A stretch of 64,000 nt of DNA from Microbacterium sp. Au-Mic1 (GCF_021341785.1 NZ_JAJTTF010000001.1:453493-517492); one strand, 5' to 3'. Positions 50,390-60,699 are shown, counted from the first letter of the stretch. The notes: generated by a model from the letters alone, not told the origin. Program-made: numbers and translations.

Positions 50390-50800
50390 TCAGGCCGAGC
50401 GGGCGACGCGCGCCAGCACGCCGTGCACGAACGCGCCCGACTCGTCGGTGGAGAACTCCTTCGCGAGCTCCACGGCCTCGTCGATCGCGACGGCCGTCGG
50501 GACCTCGTCGTTGTGGAGGATCTCCCACACGCCGATGCGCAGCAGCGCCCGGTCCACAGCCGGCATCCGCTCGAGCTTCCAGTCCCGGCTGTGCGTGGTG
50601 ATCTGCTCGTCGATCTCATCACGGTGATCGATGATCCCGTCGACGATCTCGCGTCCGTAGAGCCACGAGCCCTCGCGTGCGGGTTCGGCGGCGGCGCGCT
50701 TGGCCTCGGCGGCGAGGGTCACCGCGAGATCGTCACCGCGCACATCGGCGGAGAACAGGATGTCGAGGGCGCGCTTGCGCGCCTTGGTCCGGGCGCCCAC
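50390..50800 (-). CDS. nusB: Transcription antitermination protein NusB
   Basis: 136 aa. ARKRALDILFSAD at the start, MPAVDRALLRIGVWEILHND and VAIDEAVELAKEFSTDESGAFVHGVLA are characteristic. Acts with NusE at boxA in rRNA operons. Starts with GTG three bases after the efp stop. Confidence 0.96.
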   Translation of the reverse strand: MGARTKARKRALDILFSADVRGDDLAVTLAAEAKRAAAEPAREGSWLYGREIVDGIIDHRDEIDEQITTHSRDWKLERMPAVDRALLRIGVWEILHNDEVPTAVAIDEAVELAKEFSTDESGAFVHGVLARVARSA

Positions 50801-50803
50801 GCG

Positions 50804-51367
50804 TCAGTCGTTGATGCGGCCGAGGTAGCCGCCGGTACGCGTGTCGACCTTGACCTTGGTGCCGGTCTCCAGGAACAGCGGGACCTGGATCTCGTACCCG
50901 GTCTCCAGCGTGGCGGGCTTGGTGCCGGCCGAGGAGCGGTCTCCTTGCAGGCCGGGCTCGGTGTAGGTGACCTCGAGGACGACCGAGGCCGGCAGCTCGA
51001 TGTAGAGCGGGTTGCCGTTGTTCAGCGCGATCTGCACCTGCTGGTTCTCCAGCATGAAATTCTTTGCGTCACCGACCGTGGCGGCGGCCACGTTGATCTG
51101 GTCGTAGTCCTCCTGGTCCATGAAGACGTAGTTGTCGCCGTCCGTGTACAGGTAGGTGAAGTCGCGGCGGTCGACGTTCTCGATGTCGATCTTGGCGCCC
51201 GCGTTGTACGTGCGGTCCACGACCTTGCCGCTGACGACGTTCTTCAGCTTCGTGCGGACGAACGCCCCGCCCTTGCCGGGCTTGACGTGCTGGAACTCGA
51301 TGACGTTCCAGAGCTGTCCGTCGATCGAGAGGACGACGCCGTTCTTGATGTCTGCGGTGGATGCCAT
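50804..51367 (-). CDS. efp: Elongation factor P
   Basis: 187 aa from ATG 51367; a longer frame is open upstream but lacks family sequence. Three beta-barrel domains; domain I loop [16 protein letters not shown] carries the usual modification-site lysine region (KPGKGG). Rescues ribosomes stalled at proline runs. Leads the efp-nusB pair. Confidence 0.96.
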   Translation of the reverse strand: MASTADIKNGVVLSIDGQLWNVIEFQHVKPGKGGAFVRTKLKNVVSGKVVDRTYNAGAKIDIENVDRRDFTYLYTDGDNYVFMDQEDYDQINVAAATVGDAKNFMLENQQVQIALNNGNPLYIELPASVVLEVTYTEPGLQGDRSSAGTKPATLETGYEIQVPLFLETGTKVKVDTRTGGYLGRIND

Positions 51368-51396
51368 GGGTCTGAGAAGTCCGTTCCTGAGGTTCG

Positions 51397-51410
51397 CGGC
51401 CGATCGGCCG
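51397..51410 (-). repeat. 14-bp palindrome in the efp leader
   Basis: CGGCCGATCGGCCG, self-complementary, between the suggested promoter and the efp start. It may be a regulator site or only a chance GC palindrome. Confidence 0.35.
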
Positions 51411-51417
51411 ACGTTCA

Positions 51418-51423
51418 ATCTTA
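51418..51423 (-). promoter_or_regulatory. Probable -10 element (TAAGAT) of efp-nusB
   Basis: TAAGAT 51 bases before the efp start, within the 104-base gap below aroQ. No convincing -35. Confidence 0.4.
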
Positions 51424-51471
51424 CGGGATCCCCGCTGGACGCCCGTGAGAGCGATCGGAACGGGCAGCGGG

Positions 51472-51930
51472 TCAGCCGTCCGCCTGTCCGGCGAGCACCA
51501 GGATCAGGCGCCGCGTCGCCGTCGCGTATCCCTGCACGCCCTCCCCCACGACGTGCACGGCCGCGACATCGGTGAGGTAGGAATGGTGCCGGAACTCCTC
51601 ACGCGCGTACACATCGGAGATGTGCACCTCGGCGAACGGCAGCGCGACGCCGGTGAGCGCGTCGCGCAGGGCGACCGAGGTGTGCGTGTAGGCCCCGGCG
51701 TTGATCACGATGCCGGCGCAGTCCTCGCGCGCGTCGTGGATCGCATCGAGGAGCACGCCCTCGTGATTGCTCTGCACGGCGCGGACCTCGTAGCCGTACG
51801 CCCCGGCAGCCTCCGCCGTGATCCGCTCGACATCGGCGAGCGTCGCAGATCCGTAGATCCCCGGTTCGCGCTGTCCGAGCAGGTTCAGGTTCGGTCCGTT
51901 GACGAGGAGCAGGCGGCGCGGCGTGGTCAC
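51472..51930 (-). CDS. aroQ: 3-dehydroquinate dehydratase, type II
   Basis: 152 aa. [17 protein letters not shown] with the catalytic Arg21 and Tyr26, [17 protein letters not shown], and the His in [17 protein letters not shown] are complete. Dodecameric enzyme of the shikimate pathway. GTG start, with TACCGT six bases in front (possible leaderless start). Confidence 0.96.
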   Translation of the reverse strand: MTTPRRLLLVNGPNLNLLGQREPGIYGSATLADVERITAEAAGAYGYEVRAVQSNHEGVLLDAIHDAREDCAGIVINAGAYTHTSVALRDALTGVALPFAEVHISDVYAREEFRHHSYLTDVAAVHVVGEGVQGYATATRRLILVLAGQADG

Positions 51931-51936
51931 GGCTTC

Positions 51937-51942
51937 ACGGTA
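51937..51942 (-). promoter_or_regulatory. Possible leaderless -10 element (TACCGT) of aroQ
   Basis: TACCGT, then GAAGCC, then GTG at 51930. Weaker match than the TAGGCT examples. Confidence 0.3.
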
Positions 51943-52464
51943 TCAGCGTGCGGCGGGAACAACCGGGCGGGTCATCACATACTCGTGCCCGTTGGCGAGC
52001 TCGGTGATCTGGCCCGTGCGCGTGAAGCCGCAGCGCTCGTACGCGGCCTGCGCGCGATGGTTGTCCACATGCACCTCGAGGGTGAGCTCGGTGGCGCCGA
52101 GCTCCGCGGCCCAGGTCGCGCACTCGTCGAAGAGCGCCTCGATCGTGCCGCTGCCTCGGTGTCCCTCGGCGACGTAGACGCCGACGACGAGCGCCGTGGT
52201 CTCGACGTCCGGAACCTGCGACCCGATGACTGTCGCGGATCCGAACCACTCGCCGTCCTCGGCGATCGCCACGAACTGGGCGTTGGGACCGCCCGCCGCG
52301 GCATCAGAGGTGCGACGCTGCCAGAACTCGTCGGGCAGCGTGGAGGCGTTCTCGAACGTGTCGAGGAACGCGAGGGCCGCGACCGGATCCTGCAGCGACC
52401 GCAGGCGCAGCGTGCGCACCTCGGCCCATTCCGTCGCCAGGACCCGGTGCACGCGGGTGCTCAC
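51943..52464 (-). CDS. GNAT N-acetyltransferase
   Basis: 173 aa from a GTG that overlaps the aroB stop (GTGA). VVGVYVAEGHRGSGTIEALFDE is the acetyl-CoA-binding motif A and EVHVDNHRAQAAYERCGFTRTG the C-terminal motif. Substrate unknown. It is inserted between aroB and aroQ and is translated with aroB. Confidence 0.85.
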   Translation of the reverse strand: MSTRVHRVLATEWAEVRTLRLRSLQDPVAALAFLDTFENASTLPDEFWQRRTSDAAAGGPNAQFVAIAEDGEWFGSATVIGSQVPDVETTALVVGVYVAEGHRGSGTIEALFDECATWAAELGATELTLEVHVDNHRAQAAYERCGFTRTGQITELANGHEYVMTRPVVPAAR

Positions 52465-53567
52465 TCGCCGACCTCCTGGTAAGCGGCGAAGAGCAGCGAC
52501 TCGTCGGGCGCCTGCAGCACCGTCGGCTTGCCGATGCCGTCCAGCACGATGAAACGCAGCATGCCGCCCCGGCTCTTCTTGTCGCGCTGCATGGTGGACA
52601 GCAGGGTCGGCCATGCTCCGGCGCGGTACGAGGTCGGAAGGCCCAGCGACTCCAGGATCGCCCGGTGCCGGTTGGCGTCGTCGTCGGAGAGGCGTCCGGC
52701 CAGCCGCGAGAGCTCGGCGGCGAACAGCATGCCGACGGAGATCGCGGCGCCATGCCGCCAGCGGTAGCGCTCGGCGTGCTCGATCGCGTGGCCGAGGGTG
52801 TGCCCGTAGTTGAGGATCTCGCGCTGCCCGGCCTCGCGGAAGTCCTCGGAGACGACCGTCGCCTTCATCCCGATCGCCAGTTCGACGGCGCGCCGGAACT
52901 CGGGGGTGAGCGGATCGACGGCGCGGGCGGGATCGGCCTCGATGATGTCGAGGATCTCGGGTGCCCAGATGAAGCCGGCCTTGACGACCTCGGCGAAGCC
53001 GGCGGTCGCCTCGTTCGGAGTCAGGCTCGAGAGCTCGTCGAGGTCGCCGATCACGGCGCGCGGCGCCCAGAACGCGCCGACGAGGTTCTTGCCCTCGTTC
53101 GTGTTGATGCCCGTCTTGCCGCCCACGGCGGCGTCGACCAGGCCCAGGACCGTGGTCGGCACCTGCACGATCTGCACCCCGCGCAGCCACGTCGCCGCGA
53201 CGAAGCCGGCGAGGTCGGTGACCGCCCCGCCCCCGTAGCCGACGACCGCATCGCTGCGGGTGAAATCGGCCTGGCCCATGATCTGCCACAGGAACTGGGC
53301 GACCTCGATGCGCTTGCCCTGTTCGGCGTCCGGGATCTCGGCCAACAGCACCTCACGGGGACCGTTCGCGGTGTCGGCGACGATCCGGTCGCGAAGCTGC
53401 GCGGCACGATCGGCGAGCGTCGGCGGGTGCACGACGAGCACCTTGCGGACGCTCGGTGCCAGCGCCGCGGAGACGCGATCGAGGATGTTCCGTCCCACGG
53501 TGATGTCGTACGGGGTGCCGCCCGTCACGCCGATCGTGGTGACCCCGTCGTTCTGCTCCGCGCTCAT
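52461..53567 (-). CDS. aroB: 3-dehydroquinate synthase
   Basis: 368 aa from the ATG that overlaps the aroK stop (ATGA); an ATG six codons earlier is possible but overlaps more. YGGGAVTDLAGFVAATWLRG (NAD and phosphate), KTGINTNEGKNLVG and NYGHTLGHAIE with the zinc histidines are intact. Cyclises DAHP to dehydroquinate. Confidence 0.96.
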   Translation of the reverse strand: MSAEQNDGVTTIGVTGGTPYDITVGRNILDRVSAALAPSVRKVLVVHPPTLADRAAQLRDRIVADTANGPREVLLAEIPDAEQGKRIEVAQFLWQIMGQADFTRSDAVVGYGGGAVTDLAGFVAATWLRGVQIVQVPTTVLGLVDAAVGGKTGINTNEGKNLVGAFWAPRAVIGDLDELSSLTPNEATAGFAEVVKAGFIWAPEILDIIEADPARAVDPLTPEFRRAVELAIGMKATVVSEDFREAGQREILNYGHTLGHAIEHAERYRWRHGAAISVGMLFAAELSRLAGRLSDDDANRHRAILESLGLPTSYRAGAWPTLLSTMQRDKKSRGGMLRFIVLDGIGKPTVLQAPDESLLFAAYQEVGE

Positions 53568-54091
53568 GCTCGTCCTCTCATCCATTCCACGACCTGCTCC
53601 GCCACCCGCGACATCGGCACCCGCGAGGTGTCGAAGTGCGCGTCGGCGACCTCTTCGTACAGCGCACGCCGTTCGGCGAAGATCCTCGACCAGCGCTGCA
53701 CCGGACCCTCCTCGCCGTGCAGCAGCGGACGTGCGTCTCCGGCGATCCGTGCCGCCACCGCCTCCGCCGACACGGTCAGCAGGACCACGGGCGCGGTCTG
53801 CAGCAGCGACCTGGTGTCCGCGTCGAGCACTGCGCCTCCGCCCAGGGAGATCACGCCCCCGCCTGCGACGGCCTCGGCGACGACCGCCCGTTCCCAGACG
53901 CGGAACTGCGTCTCACCGTGCTCCGCGAAGATCTCCGGGATGGGACCGTGCTCGCGCGCGATGACCTTGTCCGTGTCGACGAAGCGGAGCCCGGTGGCCT
54001 TCGCGACCCTGCGCCCGACGCTGGTCTTGCCGGCGCCCATGGGACCGACGAGGACCAGCAGCTCCGGGGCGAGGGCCTCAGCCGAGCTCAT
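53564..54091 (-). CDS. aroK: Shikimate kinase
   Basis: 175 aa. P-loop [14 protein letters not shown] (residues 15-28), [21 protein letters not shown] and SLGGGAVLD are intact. Its start lies 14 bases inside the end of aroC. Confidence 0.95.
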   Translation of the reverse strand: MSSAEALAPELLVLVGPMGAGKTSVGRRVAKATGLRFVDTDKVIAREHGPIPEIFAEHGETQFRVWERAVVAEAVAGGGVISLGGGAVLDADTRSLLQTAPVVLLTVSAEAVAARIAGDARPLLHGEEGPVQRWSRIFAERRALYEEVADAHFDTSRVPMSRVAEQVVEWMRGRA

Positions 54092-55307
54092 CGTGCAGGA
54101 TCAACGCCGCCTCGGAGGCCGGCGTGGTGCGCAGCTCCTCCGGGATCGCGGCGAGGTACGCCTCGAGGTTGCGCCGGGTCTCGGCGACGTTGTCGCCGCC
54201 GAACTTCTCCAGCACGGAGTTCGCGAGCTCGATCGCGACCATCGCCTCTGCGACGACGCCGGCGGCGGGCACGGCGCACACGTCCGAGCGCTGATGGTGC
54301 GCGGTGGCCTGCTCTCCCGACGCGACGTCGACCGTGCGCAGCGCGTGCGGGATGGTGGCGATCGGCTTCATGCCGGCGCGCACTCGCAGAACGGTGCCGG
54401 TGGACATCCCGCCCTCGGTGCCGCCTGCGCGATCGGAGCCGCGGCTGATCCCGTCCTCGGTCGCGAAGAGCTCGTCGTGCGCGGCGGAACCGCGCCGGCG
54501 CGTGGTCTCGAAGCCGTCGCCGACCTCCACGCCCTTGATCGCCTGGATGCCCATGAGCGCGTACGCGAGCCGCGCGTCCAGACGGCGATCCCAGTGCACG
54601 TGCGACCCCAGCCCCGGCGGCAGCCCGTAGGCGAGCACCTCGACGATGCCGCCGAGCGTGTCGCCGTCCTTGCGGGCTGCGTCGACCTCTTCGACCATGC
54701 GCGCGGACGTGGCGGGATCGAAGCAGCGCAGCGGATCCGCGTCCAGCGCGTCCACGTCGTCGGGGGTCGGGAGATCGGATCCCTCCGGCACCTGGACCGG
54801 CCCGATCGACAGGGTGTGGCTGACCAGACGGATCCCCAGTTCGCCGAGGAACGCCCTGGCGACCGCGCCGAGCGCGACACGGGCGGCGGTCTCCCGAGCG
54901 CTCGCGCGCTCCAGGATCGGGCGGGCCTCGTCGAAGCCGTACTTCTGCATGCCGACGAGATCGGCGTGACCGGGGCGCGGGCGGGTCAGGGCCGCGCTGC
55001 GTCCGCGGGACTTGTCGGTGAGCTCGACGGGGTCGGCGCTCATCACCTCGACCCACTTCGGCCACTCGGTATTGCCGATGCGCATCGCGATCGGGCTGCC
55101 GAGGGAGAACCCGTGGCGCACGCCGCCGGAGATCGAGAGCTCGTCCTGCTCGAACTTCATCCTCGAACCGCGCCCGTAGCCGAGCTTGCGGCGCTGCAGG
55201 TCGGACTGGATCGCCTCACGGGACAGCGGGACGCCGGCAGGCAGGCCCTCCATGACGGCAATGAGTTCGGGGCCGTGCGATTCGCCGGCCGTCAGCACGC
55301 GGAGCAT
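54078..55307 (-). CDS. aroC: Chorismate synthase
   Basis: 409 aa. [52 protein letters not shown] (split here in meaning: FMN and substrate loops) and [19 protein letters not shown] are the three family signatures. The final step to chorismate, precursor of tryptophan and other aromatics. Confidence 0.96.
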   Translation of the reverse strand: MLRVLTAGESHGPELIAVMEGLPAGVPLSREAIQSDLQRRKLGYGRGSRMKFEQDELSISGGVRHGFSLGSPIAMRIGNTEWPKWVEVMSADPVELTDKSRGRSAALTRPRPGHADLVGMQKYGFDEARPILERASARETAARVALGAVARAFLGELGIRLVSHTLSIGPVQVPEGSDLPTPDDVDALDADPLRCFDPATSARMVEEVDAARKDGDTLGGIVEVLAYGLPPGLGSHVHWDRRLDARLAYALMGIQAIKGVEVGDGFETTRRRGSAAHDELFATEDGISRGSDRAGGTEGGMSTGTVLRVRAGMKPIATIPHALRTVDVASGEQATAHHQRSDVCAVPAAGVVAEAMVAIELANSVLEKFGGDNVAETRRNLEAYLAAIPEELRTTPASEAALILHDELG

Positions 55308-55328
55308 TCCCCCAGTCTCCCATGTGTT

Positions 55329-55355
55329 CGGGGTCGGGCCGCCCGCATGACCCCG
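55329..55355 (-). terminator. Weak hairpin between aroE and aroC
   Basis: 7-bp stem CGGGGTC / GACCCCG around a 13-base loop, 10 bases past the aroE stop. It may only be an internal structure of the aro transcript. Confidence 0.3.
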
Positions 55356-55364
55356 GGGTGCGTG

Positions 55365-56189
55365 TCAGCCCAGAGCCGCCCGCATGACCTCCAGGACCGC
55401 GGGCTCGTCCGTCAGCGCCTCCTCCGGAGTGCCGTGCAGGAAGATCCGGATCTGGGCGACCGCCTGGTGCAGCAGCATCTCCAGTCCGGTCAGCACCGGT
55501 GCGTCCGTCCATGCCTGCGCGAGCGGGGTCGGCCAGGGGGCGTATGCGGCGGAGAACAGCGCGCCGCCCTGCTGCGCGAGTGCGGCCATGACGGTCTCCG
55601 GCAGCGCCGCGCCCCCGGGCAGGGTCGAGACGGTGAGATCCGCCGGCAGCGGCGCAGCGGCGGAGTCGAGCGGCGTCGTGGTCGCCTGCAGGCCGATGTG
55701 CTGGGCGAACCGGGCGAGCTCCTCAGCCTGCTCCGGTCGGCGCGTCCGCAGTTCGACCAGGTCGACGCCCAGGCGCAGCAGCGATACCAGGGCGGAACGG
55801 GCCGTCGCTCCCCCGCCGAGCACCCGCGCGGTACGTGCCGATGCCAGTCCCCCCGCCAGGAGCGCCGCGGTGAGCCCGCGGACGTCGGTGTTGAACCCGC
55901 GGATCTCCTCGCCCAGCAGCAGCGTGTTCACGGCTCCGGTGAGACGCGCGTCGTCGTCGAGGGCGTCGGCGCGCGCGTGGGCCCGTTCCTTGAGCGGCAT
56001 CGTCAGGGAGAGCCCGCGCCAGGTCGCATCGAGTCCGTCCAGAGCAGCGTCGAAACCCGCCGCGTCGACGCGGCGGCGGTCGTACTCCCAGTCCAGCCCG
56101 AGCAGCCGGTAGGCGGCGCTGTGCAGCTCGGGAGAGCGGCTGTGGTCGATCGGGTCTCCCCAGACGGCCAGCCGCGACGGAGAGGTCAT
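55365..56189 (-). CDS. aroE: Shikimate dehydrogenase
   Basis: 274 aa. GDPIDHSRSPELHSAAY binds shikimate, LTMPLKERAH carries the catalytic Lys, FNTDVRGLTAALL follows, and VLGGGATARSALVSL binds NADPH. Starts one base from the mltG stop. Confidence 0.94.
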   Translation of the reverse strand: MTSPSRLAVWGDPIDHSRSPELHSAAYRLLGLDWEYDRRRVDAAGFDAALDGLDATWRGLSLTMPLKERAHARADALDDDARLTGAVNTLLLGEEIRGFNTDVRGLTAALLAGGLASARTARVLGGGATARSALVSLLRLGVDLVELRTRRPEQAEELARFAQHIGLQATTTPLDSAAAPLPADLTVSTLPGGAALPETVMAALAQQGGALFSAAYAPWPTPLAQAWTDAPVLTGLEMLLHQAVAQIRIFLHGTPEEALTDEPAVLEVMRAALG

Positions 56190-56190
56190 G

Positions 56191-57567
56191 TCAGCACCCG
56201 GAGTCGGGGTTGGCCTTGCACCAGTCCTGCCACTGCTTCACTGCGGCCTCGTGCTCGGCGTACGTCGTCGAGAACACCGTCTCCCCCGAGTCGAGGTTGA
56301 CCGTGACGAAGTACAGCCAGGGCCCGGCCGCGGGGTGCATGGCGGCATCGATCGCCTTGTCCCCGGGATTCGAGATCGGGGTCTTCGGCAGTCCGTCGAT
56401 CACGTAGGTGTTCCACGGGTTGTCGTCGGTCTGGGCCGCGTCGGAGGTGCTGGCGGATCCGCTGTGCAGTTCGCCGTAGCCGTACTGCGCGGTCGAGTCC
56501 ATCTGCAGCTTCATGCCCTGATCGAGGCGGTTCTGGATCACCCGGGACACCTTGTAGAAGTCCGCCTCGGCGCGGGCTTCGCGCTGGATGATCGACGCGA
56601 TCGTGAGCACGCGCTGCTCATCCGCCGCCGGCACGCCGGCCGCGCTCAGCGAGTCCCTGGCGCGCTGCACGAGCGTCGATACCACGTCCTTCGCGGTCGC
56701 CCCGGGCTGGAACTCGTACAGCGCAGGGAACAGCCAGCCCTCGAGCGAGGGGGCGTTCACGCCGTAGTCCGCGGGATTCTTCACGGCGGCCTGGAGATCT
56801 GCGAGCGGCACGTCCACGCTCTGGGCGATGCGCGAGATCGTCTCGGTGACGGAGAGTCCCTCGGGGAGCACCGCGGAGTTCTGCATCTTGTTCTTCGGGT
56901 CGTCGAGCGCCTTGAGCGCCGCCGCCGCCGTCATCTTCAGCTGCAGCTTGTAGACGCCGGGGTAGAACGTGGTGACGACGTTGTCCTTGACGAGCATGTC
57001 GTAGAAGACGCCGGAGGTCTTCGTGACCCCCGCGTCGTACAGGGCCTGGGAGATCTGCTGGCCGCCGTCGCCCTTCTTGATGGTCACGAGCGCGTTGCCT
57101 GTCGCCTGTCCCGCCTCGAAGTCCTTGGCCGGGCCCCAGCCCATGACCTCGCTGATCTTGTCGCCGTAGGTGTTCCACACCCACAGTCCGCCGCCGGCGG
57201 CGCCGGCGATCAGCACGAACACGACGAGCAGCGCGATCAAGCAACCGCGGCGCTTCTTGCGCTTCGGGGTCGCGGGCGGCTGCTCGGTCTCGTGACGGAA
57301 CAGGGCCTCCAGCGTCGCGTGCGACGTGTCGTGGTGCTCCGTGGGCGCGGTCTCGCCGTCGCCCGATGCCGCAGACGGTGCGGGCACCGATCCTGCCGAC
57401 GGCGCGGGAGCCGCGGCGGCCTCGCGGACCGCACGACGGGATCCGGGAACGGCCGGCTGCTCGGCGGGGCGAGGGGCCTGCACCTGCGGATCCGGCAGCG
57501 CGCCGAACAGGTCGTGCGAGACGGGGTCGTTCTCCGGCGTGGCGGCCGATGCTGATCGGTCGGACAT
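56191..57567 (-). CDS. mltG: Endolytic murein transglycosylase MltG
   Basis: 458 aa. A disordered Ala/Pro/Glu-rich cytoplasmic N-terminus (1-100), basic PKRKKRR, one membrane helix (109-131), then the YceG-like domain. The catalytic Glu is in ASIIQREARAEADFYKVS, followed by VIQNRLDQGMKLQMDST. Cuts nascent peptidoglycan and sets glycan length. Confidence 0.94.
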   Translation of the reverse strand: MSDRSASAATPENDPVSHDLFGALPDPQVQAPRPAEQPAVPGSRRAVREAAAAPAPSAGSVPAPSAASGDGETAPTEHHDTSHATLEALFRHETEQPPATPKRKKRRGCLIALLVVFVLIAGAAGGGLWVWNTYGDKISEVMGWGPAKDFEAGQATGNALVTIKKGDGGQQISQALYDAGVTKTSGVFYDMLVKDNVVTTFYPGVYKLQLKMTAAAALKALDDPKNKMQNSAVLPEGLSVTETISRIAQSVDVPLADLQAAVKNPADYGVNAPSLEGWLFPALYEFQPGATAKDVVSTLVQRARDSLSAAGVPAADEQRVLTIASIIQREARAEADFYKVSRVIQNRLDQGMKLQMDSTAQYGYGELHSGSASTSDAAQTDDNPWNTYVIDGLPKTPISNPGDKAIDAAMHPAAGPWLYFVTVNLDSGETVFSTTYAEHEAAVKQWQDWCKANPDSGC

Positions 57568-57568
57568 G

Positions 57569-58042
57569 TCAGCGGTTCTCCTCGTCGAGGATCAGCGGGG
57601 CACCGGCCGGGTCGCCGGTGTTCTTCTCGATGTCGATCGCGTGCTGCAGCAGCACCACGGCCGCGGCCTGATCCACCACGCCGCGGGAGTTGCGCTGAGT
57701 GCGCCCGGAGGCGCGCAGCGCCTGGTGCGCGGTGACGGTGCTCAGCCGCTCGTCGATCAGGCGAACGGCGATCCCGCACGCGCGGCCGAGGGCCTCGGCG
57801 AACTCACGGGCATCGGCGGTCGACGCGGTGTCCTCGCCGCGGAGGTTGATCGGCAGCCCGACCACGAACTCGAGCGGCTCGTACTCGGCCGCGAGGTCGG
57901 CGATCCGTGCCACCGCGGCGTCGCCGCGCGGCACGGTCTCCACGGGCACCGCGAGCAGGCCGTCCGGATCGCACCGGGCCACACCGATCCTGGCGCGGCC
58001 CACATCGATGCCGAGCCGGACGCCCCGTCGGAACCCGGTCAC
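57569..58042 (-). CDS. ruvX: RuvX/YqgF-type putative Holliday junction resolvase
   Basis: 157 aa from GTG 58042, overlapping the alaS stop (GTGA). RNase H-like fold with LGIDVGRARIGVARCDP, VVGLPINLRGE, IDERLSTVTAHQAL and VDQAAAVVLLQ. The family acts in pre-16S rRNA 5'-end processing and may resolve junctions. Placed between alaS and mltG as in many bacteria. Confidence 0.92.
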   Translation of the reverse strand: MTGFRRGVRLGIDVGRARIGVARCDPDGLLAVPVETVPRGDAAVARIADLAAEYEPLEFVVGLPINLRGEDTASTADAREFAEALGRACGIAVRLIDERLSTVTAHQALRASGRTQRNSRGVVDQAAAVVLLQHAIDIEKNTGDPAGAPLILDEENR

Positions 58043-60699
58043 GCTCGACGCAGCTCCTGCTCGATCGCGGAGAACGCCGCAGGCAGCGCCGCCGCGTCCG
58101 ATCCGCCGCCCTGCGCGACGTCGTCGCGGCCACCGCCGCCGCCGCCGAGAACGCCCGCGGCGATCTTGGCGAGGGCACCGGCCTTCGCTCCCGCGCCCCG
58201 AGCAGCGTCGTTCGTCGCGATGACCACCATGGGCCGGCCGTTCGCGATCCCCGAGATCGCCGTGACCGCCGCCGCGGAGCCGAACGTGTCCCGCACGCCG
58301 GTCGCGATCTCGCGCACCTCGTCCGCACCGGCGACCTCGCCGAGGTCGTGCGCCACGAACTGCAGCGATCCGAGGGACGTCGCGGTCTGCGCGATCGCCG
58401 GTACCCGGCCCGCGCGCTCGGCAGCCTCGAACTGGGCGATCCGCTTCTCGGCGGCCTTGAGCTGCGCGGCGAGGTCGGTCACACGTTCGGTGAGCTGGTC
58501 GCGCGGCGTCTTGAGCGCAGTGGTGAGCTGGGAGACGAGAGCGCGCTCGGCGGCGAACTCGCGGAATGCGTCCGCGCCGACGAGAGCCTCCACGCGGCGG
58601 TTGGACGCGCCGACCGAGGACTCGCCGACGAGGTTGATGAGACCGATCTCCGCGCTCGACGCCACGTGCGTGCCGGCGCACAGCTCGCGCGACCAGGGGC
58701 CGCCGATGTCCACCATGCGCACGGTCGACCCGTACTTCTCGCCGAACAGCGCCATGGCGCCCGCGGCCTTGGCGTCGTCGAGGGACATGATCCGCGTGGT
58801 GACCTCGAGCCCGTCCTGCACGGCACGGTTCGCGATCTCCTCGATCTCGCTCTTCGTGTCCCCGGACAGCGCCTGCCCCCAGGAGAAGTCGAAGCGCAGG
58901 TAACCGGCACGGTTCAGGGATCCGGCCTGGGTCGCGGTCTTGCCGAGCGTGTCGCGCAGGGCGGCGTGCACGAGGTGCGTCGCGGAATGGGCCTGACGGG
59001 CGGCACGGCGGTTGGCCGCGTCCACCGTGGTCGTCGCGGGAGCATCGATCGAGACGACGCCGGTGGTCACCTCGACGGTGTGGCTGATCAGGCCGGGAAC
59101 GGGACGCTGCACGTCCAGCACCTCGAGCGCGTAGCCGGGGCCGGTGATGACGCCCTTGTCGGCGACCTGGCCACCCGACTCGGCGTACAGGGTGGTCTCG
59201 GCGAGGACGACCTCGGCCACCTGCCCCTCTGCGGCGCTGCGCACGGGCTGGCCGTCGACGAGGATCCCGAGCACGGTCGAGCCGGTCTCGAGCTCGTCGT
59301 AGCCGAGGAACGCGGTCTCTCCCTTCGCGCGCAGGTCGCCGTACACCGACACGTCGGCGATCTGGCGCTTGCGGTTGCGCGCGTCGGCCTTGGCGCGGGA
59401 GCGCTGCTCCTGCATGAGCGAGTCGAACGCGGCGCGGTCGACGTCGAGCCCCGCCTCCTCGGCGATCTCGAGCGTGAGATCGATCGGGAAGCCGTACGTG
59501 TCGTGCAGGAGGAAGGCCTCGGACCCCTTCAGCGTCTCGGATCCGGCCTTCTTCGTGTCGGCGAGGGCGAGGTCGAGGATGGTGGATCCGGCGTCCAGCG
59601 TGCGACGGAAGGTCTCCTCCTCCGCATTCGCGGCGGCGGAGAGCTGGACCCAGTCCTGCTCGAGGATCGGGTAGGCGCTCTTCATCGCGTCCTTGGACAC
59701 CGCGAACAGCTCGGGGAACACCGGCTCGTCGACGCCGAGCAGACGCATCGAGCGGACCGTGCGGCGCATGAGCCGGCGGAGGATGTAGCCACGACCCTCG
59801 TTGGACGGGCGTACGCCGTCGGAGAGCAGCATGAGTGCGGAGCGCACGTGGTCGGCGACGACGCGGAAGCGGACATCGTCGGCGTGCTCGGCGCCGTAGC
59901 GCCGTCCGGAGAGTTCGACAGCGCGGTCCAGCACCGGGCGCACCTGGTCGGTCTCGTACATGTTCTCGACGCCCTGCTTGAGGAAGGCGACGCGTTCGAG
60001 GCCCATGCCGGTGTCGATGTTCTTCATGGGCAGCTCGCCCACGATGTCGAACTCGGTCTTGCCACGGATGTTCTCGATGAAGTCCTGCATGAACACGAGG
60101 TTCCAGATCTCCAGGAACCGGTTGTCGTCGGCCGCCGGTCCCCCGTCCTGGCCGTACGCGGGTCCGCGGTCGAAGAAGATTTCGCTGTCGGGACCGCCGG
60201 GGCCCGGCTGACCCGTGTTCCAGTAGTTGTCCGCGCGCCCCAGGCGCTGGATGCGCTCCGGCTTCAGCCCGATCACGTCGCGCCAGATCGCCTCGGCCTC
60301 GTCGTCCGTCTCGAACACCGTGACCCAGAGGTCCTTCTCGTCGAAGCCCAGCCCGCCGTCGCTCTCGGAGCCGGTCAGCAGCTCCCAGGCGTAACGGATC
60401 GCGCCCTCCTTGAAGTAGTCGCCGAACGACCAGTTGCCGAGCATCTGGAAGAACGTGCCGTGCCGTGCCGTGCGCCCGACCTCTTCGATGTCGTTCGTGC
60501 GGATGCACTTCTGCAGGTCGGCGATGCGCGGGTGAGGTGCCGGGACCACGCCCGTGAGATACGGGATCATCGGCACCATGCCGGCCACGGTGAACAACAG
60601 CGAGGGGTCGTCGCTGACCAGCGACGCCGAGGGGACGATGAGGTGATCGTTCTTCTCGAAGTAGCTCAGGTAGCGCTGCGCGATCTCCGCGGTCTTCAT
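58039..60699 (-). CDS. alaS: Alanyl-tRNA synthetase
   Basis: 886 aa. Catalytic domain from TAEIAQRYLSYFEKNDH through GDYFKEGAIRYAWELLT and NLVFMQDFIENIRG; editing domain with HSATHLVHAAL (about residue 570) and CAGTHV (about 675) zinc ligands; a C-Ala domain ends with the glycine-rich GGGGGGRDD. Charges and proofreads tRNA-Ala. Confidence 0.98.
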   Translation of the reverse strand: MKTAEIAQRYLSYFEKNDHLIVPSASLVSDDPSLLFTVAGMVPMIPYLTGVVPAPHPRIADLQKCIRTNDIEEVGRTARHGTFFQMLGNWSFGDYFKEGAIRYAWELLTGSESDGGLGFDEKDLWVTVFETDDEAEAIWRDVIGLKPERIQRLGRADNYWNTGQPGPGGPDSEIFFDRGPAYGQDGGPAADDNRFLEIWNLVFMQDFIENIRGKTEFDIVGELPMKNIDTGMGLERVAFLKQGVENMYETDQVRPVLDRAVELSGRRYGAEHADDVRFRVVADHVRSALMLLSDGVRPSNEGRGYILRRLMRRTVRSMRLLGVDEPVFPELFAVSKDAMKSAYPILEQDWVQLSAAANAEEETFRRTLDAGSTILDLALADTKKAGSETLKGSEAFLLHDTYGFPIDLTLEIAEEAGLDVDRAAFDSLMQEQRSRAKADARNRKRQIADVSVYGDLRAKGETAFLGYDELETGSTVLGILVDGQPVRSAAEGQVAEVVLAETTLYAESGGQVADKGVITGPGYALEVLDVQRPVPGLISHTVEVTTGVVSIDAPATTTVDAANRRAARQAHSATHLVHAALRDTLGKTATQAGSLNRAGYLRFDFSWGQALSGDTKSEIEEIANRAVQDGLEVTTRIMSLDDAKAAGAMALFGEKYGSTVRMVDIGGPWSRELCAGTHVASSAEIGLINLVGESSVGASNRRVEALVGADAFREFAAERALVSQLTTALKTPRDQLTERVTDLAAQLKAAEKRIAQFEAAERAGRVPAIAQTATSLGSLQFVAHDLGEVAGADEVREIATGVRDTFGSAAAVTAISGIANGRPMVVIATNDAARGAGAKAGALAKIAAGVLGGGGGGRDDVAQGGGSDAAALPAAFSAIEQELRRA

